DNA from: CAZUGA01 sp964619885
Lineage (GTDB): Bacteria > Pseudomonadota > Gammaproteobacteria > Methylococcales > UBA1147
Length of the DNA: 64,000 nucleotides
Reading direction: 5' to 3'
Assembly (NCBI GenBank): GCA_964619885.1
Contig: CAZUGA010000006.1
Span: 56,942-120,941, forward strand
Shown here piece after piece: positions 7,839 through 15,680 of this stretch; position 1 is the first letter of the stretch; each line of letters starts with the position of its first letter. The notes under the pieces are model-generated. The model had not been told where the DNA came from, ran no database searches, and was given only the letters and a program-made list of their open reading frames with translations. A program made the translations under genes and the position numbers.

Positions 7839-9407
7839 ATGACCAAATCGTACAGTTATTGGTTGATTGGCTGGATACTGTATTGTGGTGTTGCGTTAGA
7901 TGTTCACAGTGACAACATTGATAAATTGATGGTGATGCCCGGAGATCTTATTCAGGGGCATGCAAAATATGAGGATGAATGCGAAAAATGTCACGAATCA
8001 TATGAGCAAGTTTCGCAACCTAAATTATGTCGAGATTGTCACGATAAAGTCGACGAGGATATCAAGCAGAAACGCGGGTTTCACGGGAAAAACCAATTGG
8101 TTGGCGAAGACAGGGCCTGCAAATCTTGTCATACGGACCATAAGGGGCGTAACTTTGATATAGTTTTGTTGGATACGGATACATTCGACCACAATCTTTC
8201 GGATTACCCTCTGGAAGGTGCCCACCAAGGTGTTAATTGCACCGGTTGCCATGCGCCTGATAAAAAATATCGCGAAGCCGGTTTAAAATGTTTGGATTGT
8301 CATAAAGAGGATGATCCCCACAAAGGCGATCTAGGTGAAAAATGCGATGACTGCCACAAAGTCGATACGTGGAATAGCGCGAAATTCGATCATAGCAAAA
8401 CTGATTTTCCGTTGGTCGATAAACACAAAGAAGTTGCGTGCGCAAGCTGTCATCCGGATGAACGCTACAAAGATATTCCGGTTGATTGCTATTCTTGTCA
8501 TAAGCTAAATGACGTCCATGCCGGGAAATATGGAAAAGCGTGCGACGACTGCCACAACGAAAAGAAGTGGTCCGAACTTAAATTTAATCACAATAAAGAT
8601 ACCGATTACCCTCTATTAGGAAGGCATAAACGAGTTTCTTGCCAAGCCTGCCATGGTAACGATGTTAATCGCCCACTGAAACGGACTTGTGTCGCGTGCC
8701 ATGAAAATGACGATGTTCACCGAAGTAAAAATGGTACTGAATGTAAAGATTGTCATTCTGTTAGTGGTTGGGCTAAGTTGTCGTTCGATCACGACAAAGA
8801 TACTGATTATCCCCTCAAAGGCGAGCACAAATCTGCCAGTTGTGAATCATGCCACCGTGGGCGTGTGGATGAAGAGCTGGACGATGCCTGTGTCGCCTGT
8901 CACCTTGGCGATGATGTCCATAAGGGTGAAGAAGGTAAACAGTGCGAGCAATGCCACGATGAAGTGAGTTGGACTGAAAACGTGCTATTCAACCATGATT
9001 TGACGAAATTTCCGTTGATCGGATTACATGCGGGTACTGCTTGTGAACAATGCCACTTATCGAGTCAATATAAAGAAGCGCCGTTGGAATGTAACGCGTG
9101 CCATGAGTCAGATGATATCCACAAAAAGCAGTTAGGTGTCGAATGTCAGGCTTGTCATACGCCCAATGATTGGAAAATTTGGCATTTTGATCATGACAAA
9201 CAATCAGATTATCCTTTGACGGGGGCGCATAAGGGTTTGGATTGTTTGGCTTGCCATACTGAACCGGTCGAAGATGGCAAAATCAAACTGTCAATTCAGT
9301 GTAACGCCTGCCATTCACGCGATGATATTCATCGTGGAGAGTTTGGTCGTGATTGTCGAAGGTGCCACAATACCGAGGCCTTTGGCAAGCTTGGCCAAGG
9401 CGATTAA
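7839..9407 (+). CDS. 21-haem c-type cytochrome built of three-haem repeats
   Basis: The 522-residue product has an N-terminal hydrophobic export signal and 21 CxxCH motifs by direct count. After three N-terminal motifs it consists of six imperfect modules of about 60-70 residues. Each follows the pattern F(D/N)H...(Y/F)PL..(G/K).H....C..CH, C..CH..(D)D.H.G..G..C..CH, giving 3 x 6 haems. Extra histidines (FDH, GxHK, DDxH) supply the second axial ligand, as in cytochrome c3/c7-type proteins. No membrane anchor is seen apart from the signal, so it is periplasmic or partner-bound. Such a haem wire could span the periplasm. It lies between the cytochrome b and a second multihaem protein in one apparent operon. 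Confidence 0.92.
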   Translation: MTKSYSYWLIGWILYCGVALDVHSDNIDKLMVMPGDLIQGHAKYEDECEKCHESYEQVSQPKLCRDCHDKVDEDIKQKRGFHGKNQLVGEDRACKSCHTDHKGRNFDIVLLDTDTFDHNLSDYPLEGAHQGVNCTGCHAPDKKYREAGLKCLDCHKEDDPHKGDLGEKCDDCHKVDTWNSAKFDHSKTDFPLVDKHKEVACASCHPDERYKDIPVDCYSCHKLNDVHAGKYGKACDDCHNEKKWSELKFNHNKDTDYPLLGRHKRVSCQACHGNDVNRPLKRTCVACHENDDVHRSKNGTECKDCHSVSGWAKLSFDHDKDTDYPLKGEHKSASCESCHRGRVDEELDDACVACHLGDDVHKGEEGKQCEQCHDEVSWTENVLFNHDLTKFPLIGLHAGTACEQCHLSSQYKEAPLECNACHESDDIHKKQLGVECQACHTPNDWKIWHFDHDKQSDYPLTGAHKGLDCLACHTEPVEDGKIKLSIQCNACHSRDDIHRGEFGRDCRRCHNTEAFGKLGQGD

Positions 9408-9499
9408 CTTTTTTGATATAGATTTACGGGACGGGACCGCTTTGAACTGTTCAGGTTCATTTGTTGGTAAATAGTAATCAAATATAAATCTAGCTGCAG

Positions 9500-10393
9500 A
9501 TGATTGAGATAACAAAATTACATCACCGTTTAAAACGATCGATAGATCGTATGGTGCGAATAACCACACTGATCGTATTAGGTTTTTGCTGCAGCACGGT
9601 TATTGCAGATTCAAATGATAGTGAGAAAGACAAATTTGACCATCTTGCCGAGACAGGATTTGATTTATCCGCTGTTCACAGAGTAGCGGAATGTACTGAT
9701 TGTCATATTTTCGGAACTTTTGAAGGGACACCGCGCACTTGTCGAGGTTGCCATGGGTCTCAAGGAATTCGTACAGCATCGCGTAAGGGAGCGATGCATA
9801 TTTTGAGTACTGATAATTGCGAGAATTGCCACCAGACTTCGACCGCTAATAGCTGGGTGCCCGTGAGACGGGTGGATCATCTCGAAGTTCGCGGGGCGTG
9901 CTATCGCTGTCACAACGGAGTGCTCGCAGACGGGAAGCCGCCACAGCATATCCGTACCGCGAATGATTGCGATTCTTGCCACAGAAATACACGTACCTGG
10001 CAGAATGTGGCGCGGGTTGATCATGCAGCAATTCCCGAAGCGCAGGCGGGCCAATGTATTGTATGCCATTTTAACGGTTCCCGTTATGGCGGACGGCAGC
10101 CCGGACATATTCGAGGCGGAATTGACAGCACCAATAATTGCGCAGCCTGCCATACGACCGTTGGCAATTGGCCTGTTCGTCGGGTGGATCACAACGAAAT
10201 AGCGAGAGGCGCAGGAATCCCCGGAGGCGCGAGCAATAATTGTAGCGCGTGTCACGAGAGCATTCGACCGCCTTTTATACCTGCCGCGCCGCATCCGGGC
10301 CCACCTACCGACTGTGGGGCGGGTTTCTGCCACGGCTCGACAATTGATTGGTGTAGCAGCGTAGGTTTCTCCCTGCCGGGATTATGCAATTAA
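9500..10393 (+). CDS. Octa/nona-haem c-type cytochrome
   Basis: This secreted 297-residue protein has eight canonical CxxCH motifs plus a ninth, wider CGAGFCH (CX4CH) near the C-terminus. A spaced RVDH motif (VRRVDH, ARVDH, VRRVDH) recurs between haem motifs and probably gives axial histidines. An alternative start at the ATG at 9551 gives a tighter signal peptide (MVRITTLIVLGFCCSTVIA); neither start has a strong ribosome site. It lies 92 bases after the 21-haem gene and 13 bases before the barrel gene, the placement expected of the cytochrome that plugs or docks to an outer-membrane porin. That role is inference. Confidence 0.88.
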   Translation: MIEITKLHHRLKRSIDRMVRITTLIVLGFCCSTVIADSNDSEKDKFDHLAETGFDLSAVHRVAECTDCHIFGTFEGTPRTCRGCHGSQGIRTASRKGAMHILSTDNCENCHQTSTANSWVPVRRVDHLEVRGACYRCHNGVLADGKPPQHIRTANDCDSCHRNTRTWQNVARVDHAAIPEAQAGQCIVCHFNGSRYGGRQPGHIRGGIDSTNNCAACHTTVGNWPVRRVDHNEIARGAGIPGGASNNCSACHESIRPPFIPAAPHPGPPTDCGAGFCHGSTIDWCSSVGFSLPGLCN

Positions 10394-10406
10394 TTGAGTG
10401 ATATCA

Positions 10407-12680
10407 ATGAATAATAGACTCTTTAAATGCTGCGCTATAGCTATCCTATTACCCGTGCCGATGAACGATAGAAAAAATATCAGGATCTTGTCACCGATTG
10501 TTGTACTTGCAATTCTATTTTTGTGTTTTAGTCTAAACGCTCAGGCTGATGTTATAGAAAAGGTCAGTGTTGAGCCGTTCGATGATTATTCGGTCGTTAA
10601 GGTGTCGTTGGCGCGTCGACTGACGTATCGCATGCATACGCCGACCTCGAGGGGCGATTTGCTGGTGGTCGAAATGATCGCTTTGGACGGTATAACGGCA
10701 GACCCTCTGTTGGAACAACGTCAAAGTTATCCTTGGCAACCAACGCGGGATTTGCCGCTAAGGCAGGTGGTATATGATCGAAATCTAAGTCAGCAACCCA
10801 CGATTACATTTCGATTTGCCACCACCGTACGCTTCGACGTGAGTGGGTCTGCGGATGGTTTGCAACTTAATGTTACGGTCTATAACCCGACTTCAAAACA
10901 AAAGGGTCCTGCCGCTGCCTCAAGTGCAGCAGGTGCTGCCGGCGCTGCCGGCGCATTGGGTCTCAATGGTGCGGCTTCGCCCGAAGTGGAACAACAGGTA
11001 AAGGAATTAATGCGCCAAGGTCGTATCGAAATGGCCAAGCAGAATTATGTTGCTGCCATCGCTAATTATGATCAGGTTTTGAATTCGGCGGCCAATACTC
11101 AGCAGCGTCAGGCACTTGAATTTAAAGGGCTTGCTGAGGAATTAACCGGTCAATCCGGGCAAGCTAAAGCGAGCTATGAAAAGTATTTACAACTTTACCC
11201 GGAAGAGGGTCCTGACGCCGAGCGGGTTAACCAACGGTTGCAAAGCTTAGTCACGGCCGGAGATGAACCTAGAGAATCATTACGGGCTTCACGCCAAGAT
11301 CAGGAAAAGCCAGATTCATTCAATGCGGATTTTTATGGCAGTTTCTCAAATTTTTATAATCGCTTTGTTGTCGTTACGGATAATGGTACTCGTGTTTCCC
11401 AATCCGCTGTCCAGGCTGATTTGTTTCTAACCGGAAATATTCGAACCGAAGAGTGGGATATTCGTGCAAATTTTGCCGGTGGGCAATTGTTTAATACACT
11501 TGATAACGGTCCTCCGGATACAACCCGCATAACCAACGGATATTTGGATTTAGCCAACGACACCCTAGGATTTGAAGCACGTTTGGGGCGCCAAATTGGC
11601 TATACCGGCGGCATTTTGGGCCGGTTTGATGGAGTCAAGGCTGGCTACATGGTTGCAGACTGGGTGAGGTTGAACGCTGTTGTTGGATTTCCAGTAGAAT
11701 ATTCAAGTGTCACTCGTGCCGGTCAGGATAATATTTTTTATGGAATTAATGCGGATTTTTTGGGAATTGATGGGCCGTTTGATACCGCAATAGATTTTAA
11801 TACCTTTTTCATTCAACAATTTGTCGACGGGACGCAGGATCGTTTGGCAGTAGGTGGCAGTGCCCAGTTTTCGTCCGCGACGGCTAACGCCTTTTCCCTT
11901 TTAGATTACGATTTATTGTATAACCAGCTTAACATTCTTAGTTTCAACGGGAATTGGCGGCTCCCGTCGCAGACCAATATTAATATGTTGTTAGAATACA
12001 GAAAATCGCCCATTTTGACGACAAGCAATGCGTTGCTGGGTGCATTTTCATTCAACAATATCAGAGAACTTTTGGGATTCGCCAATACCGGCGAGATTCG
12101 TGAATTAGCCCGGCGGAACACAAGCGAAAGTATGACCGGAACGTTGGGATTTTCACAACCGATTAGTGATAAATTTCAAATTAGTGGAGATTTTACCGCT
12201 ACCAAATTCAATTCAACCCAATCGACCTTTTTTGATCCTAATCAGGGGGGGGCGAATATCGTTAATATAGACGGAATAGCTGGTTTCGGTTGGGAATACT
12301 TCGCATCAGCTCAAATATTCGGAAATAATTTGATTACCTCCGGCGATCTTGTGGGCTTGGATCTTCGTTACGCTTCATTGCAGACATCTAATCGTTACGG
12401 GATTGTTATCAATACCCGCTATCCTTTTAGCACCGACTTCGATATCGCACCTCGTTTTAGAGTGGACTACCGCGCGGCTCATGAAAACGGCGTTGACGAC
12501 TGGACATTTGCGCCATCGATGAGAATGCGATATCGCTTACGCCGTTGGATTCAATTCGAAGCGGAGGTTGGTGGAGAGTTTGTAACCCATAATGTTCCCA
12601 ATACCATTGGTACCTTAGCAAACGATGGAAACTACTATATCATCGTAGGATATAGAATCGATTTCGATGGTACCCTATGA
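10407..12680 (+). CDS. AMIN-like, TPR and outer-membrane beta-barrel protein (putative conduit porin)
   Basis: The likely start is the ATG at 10407; a later ATG at 10461 begins a cleaner signal peptide ending FSLNAQA-DV. The mature protein opens with an AMIN-like beta domain (about 45-165) and an Ala/Gly-rich linker. A TPR-containing region (about 200-290; YVAAIANYDQVL, AKASYEKYLQLYPEEG) follows. The remaining ~450 residues have alternating polar/aromatic strands ending in IIVGYRIDFDGTL, typical of an outer-membrane beta barrel. Gene order directly after two multihaem cytochromes suggests a porin-cytochrome electron conduit. It is not recognisably MtrB-like in sequence, and polysaccharide- or pilus-associated barrels are the alternative. 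Confidence 0.75.
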   Translation: MNNRLFKCCAIAILLPVPMNDRKNIRILSPIVVLAILFLCFSLNAQADVIEKVSVEPFDDYSVVKVSLARRLTYRMHTPTSRGDLLVVEMIALDGITADPLLEQRQSYPWQPTRDLPLRQVVYDRNLSQQPTITFRFATTVRFDVSGSADGLQLNVTVYNPTSKQKGPAAASSAAGAAGAAGALGLNGAASPEVEQQVKELMRQGRIEMAKQNYVAAIANYDQVLNSAANTQQRQALEFKGLAEELTGQSGQAKASYEKYLQLYPEEGPDAERVNQRLQSLVTAGDEPRESLRASRQDQEKPDSFNADFYGSFSNFYNRFVVVTDNGTRVSQSAVQADLFLTGNIRTEEWDIRANFAGGQLFNTLDNGPPDTTRITNGYLDLANDTLGFEARLGRQIGYTGGILGRFDGVKAGYMVADWVRLNAVVGFPVEYSSVTRAGQDNIFYGINADFLGIDGPFDTAIDFNTFFIQQFVDGTQDRLAVGGSAQFSSATANAFSLLDYDLLYNQLNILSFNGNWRLPSQTNINMLLEYRKSPILTTSNALLGAFSFNNIRELLGFANTGEIRELARRNTSESMTGTLGFSQPISDKFQISGDFTATKFNSTQSTFFDPNQGGANIVNIDGIAGFGWEYFASAQIFGNNLITSGDLVGLDLRYASLQTSNRYGIVINTRYPFSTDFDIAPRFRVDYRAAHENGVDDWTFAPSMRMRYRLRRWIQFEAEVGGEFVTHNVPNTIGTLANDGNYYIIVGYRIDFDGTL

Positions 12681-12953
12681 TGAATGCTGTTGGCCGAGTA
12701 TTTAGTTGGATTTCTAAGCATATTGGTATTTGCGCGATGTGGGCAAGTTACTCGGAAACCAATAGATCCAGTTTAAAATTGCAGGTCTTTGCTGCAAAAT
12801 TCCGTGTCTGATATAGCTAAATTCATATGTAGATCGAGTAAAAGAAGCTGGGTATCTAATTTATTGTAGCCCTAGATTCTGCACTCGCGTTATGAACAGT
12901 ACAAAAGTATAATCAATCGTTTTGGGCGTCAGTGGCAGAGGACAGCAGATTAT
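12681..12953. promoter_or_regulatory. Upstream region of the ccm operon with possible promoter
   Basis: A perfect TATAAT lies at 12908-12913, 40 bases before ccmA. The sequence about 17 bases upstream (TCGCGT, 12885-12890) is a poor -35, so an activator may be needed or the match may be chance. AGAGGA precedes the ccmA ATG by about 11 bases. Confidence 0.35.
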
Positions 12954-13598
12954 ATGGCGCGGGGCGCTAACGATTTTACCGCCGATACGAATTTGAACGT
13001 GATCGATTTGGTTTGTTCGCGCGATGACTTGGTATTATTTGACGGTTTGAACTTCAGCCTAAATCGCGGTCAAATACTATTGGTTGAGGGTCACAACGGT
13101 AGTGGTAAGACGACGCTTTTGCGAACACTTTGCGGTATTCGAACCCAAGATTCGGGACAGGTGTTGTGGTGCGGTGAGGCGATCAACGAATTGGGCCCGG
13201 CTTATCATCAGCAAATGGCATATGTAGGCCATCATGATGGGATTAAGCGCGATCTGACCGTGCTTGAAAACCTGCAACTTGCACGGGCCTTGGCTAAACC
13301 CGGGAGTTGTTCAGTAGAAACGATTTTGTATCGTATCAAATTGAATGGCTACGAGGATGTACAAACCCTTGCGCTATCTGCGGGACAGCGGCGCAGGTTG
13401 GCGCTGGCAAGGCTATTGGTGACAGACAGTCGATTGTGGATTCTGGACGAGCCATTTACTGCATTGGATAAAGCGGGTATAGCACTATTTGAAGAATTGA
13501 TCGCATCCTACGTTTCTGAGGGTGGAATCGTTGTGTTGACGTCTCACCATGATCTAGGGATCAGCGATGTGACAATGCAACGTATTCGCTTGAATTGA
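12954..13598 (+). CDS. ccmA: Haem exporter ATP-binding protein CcmA
   Basis: This 214-residue ABC ATPase has Walker A GHNGSGKTT, signature region LSAGQRRRLALARLL and Walker B LWILDEP, the normal size for CcmA. With CcmB it forms the ATPase that releases haem-loaded CcmE from CcmC/D during cytochrome c maturation. It is the first gene of a complete ccmABCDEFGHI operon with overlapping stops and starts. That placement directly after a cluster with about 30 haem-attachment sites fits a shared purpose. Confidence 0.97.
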   Translation: MARGANDFTADTNLNVIDLVCSRDDLVLFDGLNFSLNRGQILLVEGHNGSGKTTLLRTLCGIRTQDSGQVLWCGEAINELGPAYHQQMAYVGHHDGIKRDLTVLENLQLARALAKPGSCSVETILYRIKLNGYEDVQTLALSAGQRRRLALARLLVTDSRLWILDEPFTALDKAGIALFEELIASYVSEGGIVVLTSHHDLGISDVTMQRIRLN

Positions 13599-14281
13599 TG
13601 AATCAGCGGTCGCTGCTTAGAGCATTTTATTTTCTGTTGAAGCGAGATCTAATTATTAGCTTCCGTAGGCGATCCGAAGCGGTTAACCCCTTGCTGTTTT
13701 TTGTCATAGTGGTGACCCTGTTTCCGTTGGGGATCGGTGCCGAACCCAAGTTATTGACAGCGATGGCTCCGGGCGTGATCTGGGTTGCGGCGATGCTTGC
13801 AGCGATGTTGTCGCTGGATGGGATATTCCGCTCGGATTTTGAAGATGGCTCGCTAGAGCAACTGCTGCTAAGCGGGCATCCTGTTACTATATTGGTGTTA
13901 GCCAAAGTGACTGCGCATTGGTTGGTGACGGGATTACCCTTGCTGATGATTGCGCCTGTATTAGCTATACTGCTTGGGTTGCCTAGCGAGGGTTTGCAGA
14001 CATTATTCCTGACTTTGCTGCTGGGCACGCCGGTCCTGAGTCTGGTTGGAGCGATTGGTGTCGCGCTGACTGTGGGGTTGAGGCGGGGAGGGATTATCAT
14101 CTCCTTACTTGTGCTACCTTTGTACATTCCGGTATTAATATTTGGCAGTAACGCCGTACAAGTGGCTGCCAACGGAATGCCAGTTACCGCCCAGCTGTCC
14201 ATGTTAACGGCGTTGTTAGCTTTGGGGTTGGCTTTAGCGCCGTTGCCGACGGCTGCCGCATTGAAAATGAGTTTGAGTTGA
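13598..14281 (+). CDS. ccmB: Haem exporter permease CcmB
   Basis: This 227-residue integral membrane protein has about six hydrophobic helices and the family-typical start region LLKRDLIISFRRRSEAVNPL. The ATG at 13598 shares its A with the ccmA stop (TGATG); the TTG just upstream is not needed. It is the membrane partner of the CcmA ATPase. The sequence is standard for the family and I see no disruption. Confidence 0.96.
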   Translation: MNQRSLLRAFYFLLKRDLIISFRRRSEAVNPLLFFVIVVTLFPLGIGAEPKLLTAMAPGVIWVAAMLAAMLSLDGIFRSDFEDGSLEQLLLSGHPVTILVLAKVTAHWLVTGLPLLMIAPVLAILLGLPSEGLQTLFLTLLLGTPVLSLVGAIGVALTVGLRRGGIIISLLVLPLYIPVLIFGSNAVQVAANGMPVTAQLSMLTALLALGLALAPLPTAAALKMSLS

Positions 14282-15024
14282 ATAGATTAGTTAGGTTTTA
14301 TCATGAAATGGGTTCCCCCCCGTATTTCTACCGTTTCACCGGTGCGCTGTTGCCTTGGCTTAGCGTATTGTGCATTGGGCTGATCGGCGCCGGTTTATGG
14401 GGCGGCCTAGTAGAAGCTCCGGCGGATTACCAGCAGGGCGATAGTTTTAGGATAATATACGTACACGTACCCAGCGCGTGGATGTCGTTGTTCATTTATA
14501 CAGTGATGGCGGTATGTGGCGCGATTGGATTGATTTGGCATATGAAACTGGCCGAAATTATTTGCATCAGTAGTGCACCTGTGGGAGCGTGTTTTACCTT
14601 TCTGGCGCTGGTTACTGGTTCTTTGTGGGGTAAACCGATGTGGGGCAGTTGGTGGGTATGGGATGCCCGGTTGACGTCGGAATTGATTCTGCTGTTTTTA
14701 TATTTGGGCGTGATCGCACTATATGGAGCGATCGAAGACAAGCGCTCTGCGGCACGCGCAACAGCGATATTGGCGTTGGTTGGTCTGGTCAATATTCCGA
14801 TCATCCACTATTCGGTTGAGTGGTGGAATACCTTGCACCAAGGCCCGACAGTGACCAAATTTGACAAGCCATCAATACATATTTCCATGTTGATTCCACT
14901 GTTGCTGATGGCGGTCGGGTTTAAATTGTATTATCTGATCGCTGTATTGATACGGGCCCGCGGTGAATTGGTCCAACGCGAGCGGAACAGCAAATGGATT
15001 AACGAATTATTAGAAGTTAAATGA
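14278..15024 (+). CDS. ccmC: Haem-handling protein CcmC
   Basis: This 248-residue protein with six membrane segments carries the tryptophan-rich WGTWW-type haem loop (MWGSWWVWDARLTSELILL) and flanking periplasmic histidines (YVHVPSAW, IHYSVEWWNTLHQ). It loads haem onto CcmE together with CcmD. The TTG at 14278, overlapping the ccmB stop as TTGA, is used because the resulting N-terminus lines up with known CcmC proteins. An internal ATG at 14308 is the alternative. Confidence 0.96.
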   Translation: MNRLVRFYHEMGSPPYFYRFTGALLPWLSVLCIGLIGAGLWGGLVEAPADYQQGDSFRIIYVHVPSAWMSLFIYTVMAVCGAIGLIWHMKLAEIICISSAPVGACFTFLALVTGSLWGKPMWGSWWVWDARLTSELILLFLYLGVIALYGAIEDKRSAARATAILALVGLVNIPIIHYSVEWWNTLHQGPTVTKFDKPSIHISMLIPLLLMAVGFKLYYLIAVLIRARGELVQRERNSKWINELLEVK

Positions 15025-15025
15025 C

Positions 15026-15187
15026 ATGAGTGAATTTTGGAACATGGGTGGTTACGCATTTTACGTATGGACCTCTTATGGCATTGCTTTTGTGGTGTTA
15101 CTGGCGAATATAATCCAGCCAATATTGCAACAACGCGCGGCGTTGAAAGCGATCCGCCGCAAACGTGAACAGTCTATAAGCCGATGA
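15026..15187 (+). CDS. ccmD: Haem exporter accessory protein CcmD
   Basis: This 53-residue protein has one membrane helix (YGIAFVVLLANIIQPIL) preceded by MSEFWNMGGYAFYVW and followed by a basic, Arg/Lys-rich tail. It is a textbook CcmD by size, topology and position between ccmC and ccmE. It starts one base after the ccmC stop and overlaps the ccmE ATG as ATGA. Confidence 0.93.
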   Translation: MSEFWNMGGYAFYVWTSYGIAFVVLLANIIQPILQQRAALKAIRRKREQSISR

Positions 15188-15624
15188 AACCAATTCGTAA
15201 ACAACGCCTGTACCTAATTATTTTAATGGTCGCCGGAATTGCCATCGCGGTCGGATTTGCGCTTAAAGCCTTTAATGAAAATCTGATGTTTTTTTTCTCG
15301 CCCAGCCAGGTAATGGCAGGTGAGGCACCCGGAAACAACGCGTTTCGCTTGGGTGGAATGGTAGTGGATGGCAGTGTAAAACGCCCCAGTGACGATTTGC
15401 GAGTAATATTCGATCTGACCGATTTTCAAAAAGTAGTGACTGTCGAATATACCGGAATATTGCCCGATTTGTTTAGGGAGGGGCAGGGCATCGTCGCGCG
15501 TGGAAAGTTGAATAACGATGGCCTATTCGTCGCGGAAGAAGTGCTGGCCAAGCACGATGAAAACTACATGCCCCCAGAAGTGGCGGATAGCTTAAAAAAT
15601 CAACCCAAGCAATCGAAGAATTGA
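15184..15624 (+). CDS. ccmE: Periplasmic haem chaperone CcmE
   Basis: This 146-residue protein has an N-terminal membrane anchor (about 9-29), an OB-fold beta domain, and the haem-binding motif LAKHDENYMPPEV. Its His covalently binds haem and the Tyr is an axial ligand in the family. It carries haem from CcmC/D to the CcmF/H lyase. The C-terminal tail after the motif is short and polar, as usual. Confidence 0.97.
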   Translation: MKPIRKQRLYLIILMVAGIAIAVGFALKAFNENLMFFFSPSQVMAGEAPGNNAFRLGGMVVDGSVKRPSDDLRVIFDLTDFQKVVTVEYTGILPDLFREGQGIVARGKLNNDGLFVAEEVLAKHDENYMPPEVADSLKNQPKQSKN

Positions 15625-15680
15625 GCAATGGGTAAAATTGATTATAGCCGGATAGATTATAACCAGGGCAGGATCCTAAT

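Noticed and set aside
9665..10333. Open minus-strand frame of 222 codons opposite the second multihaem gene
   Set aside because: It is a by-product of repeated CxxCH codons on the other strand; no protein features of its own.
13627..14202. Open minus-strand frame of 191 codons opposite ccmB
   Set aside because: It is antisense to an intact ccm operon gene; low-complexity hydrophobic complement only.
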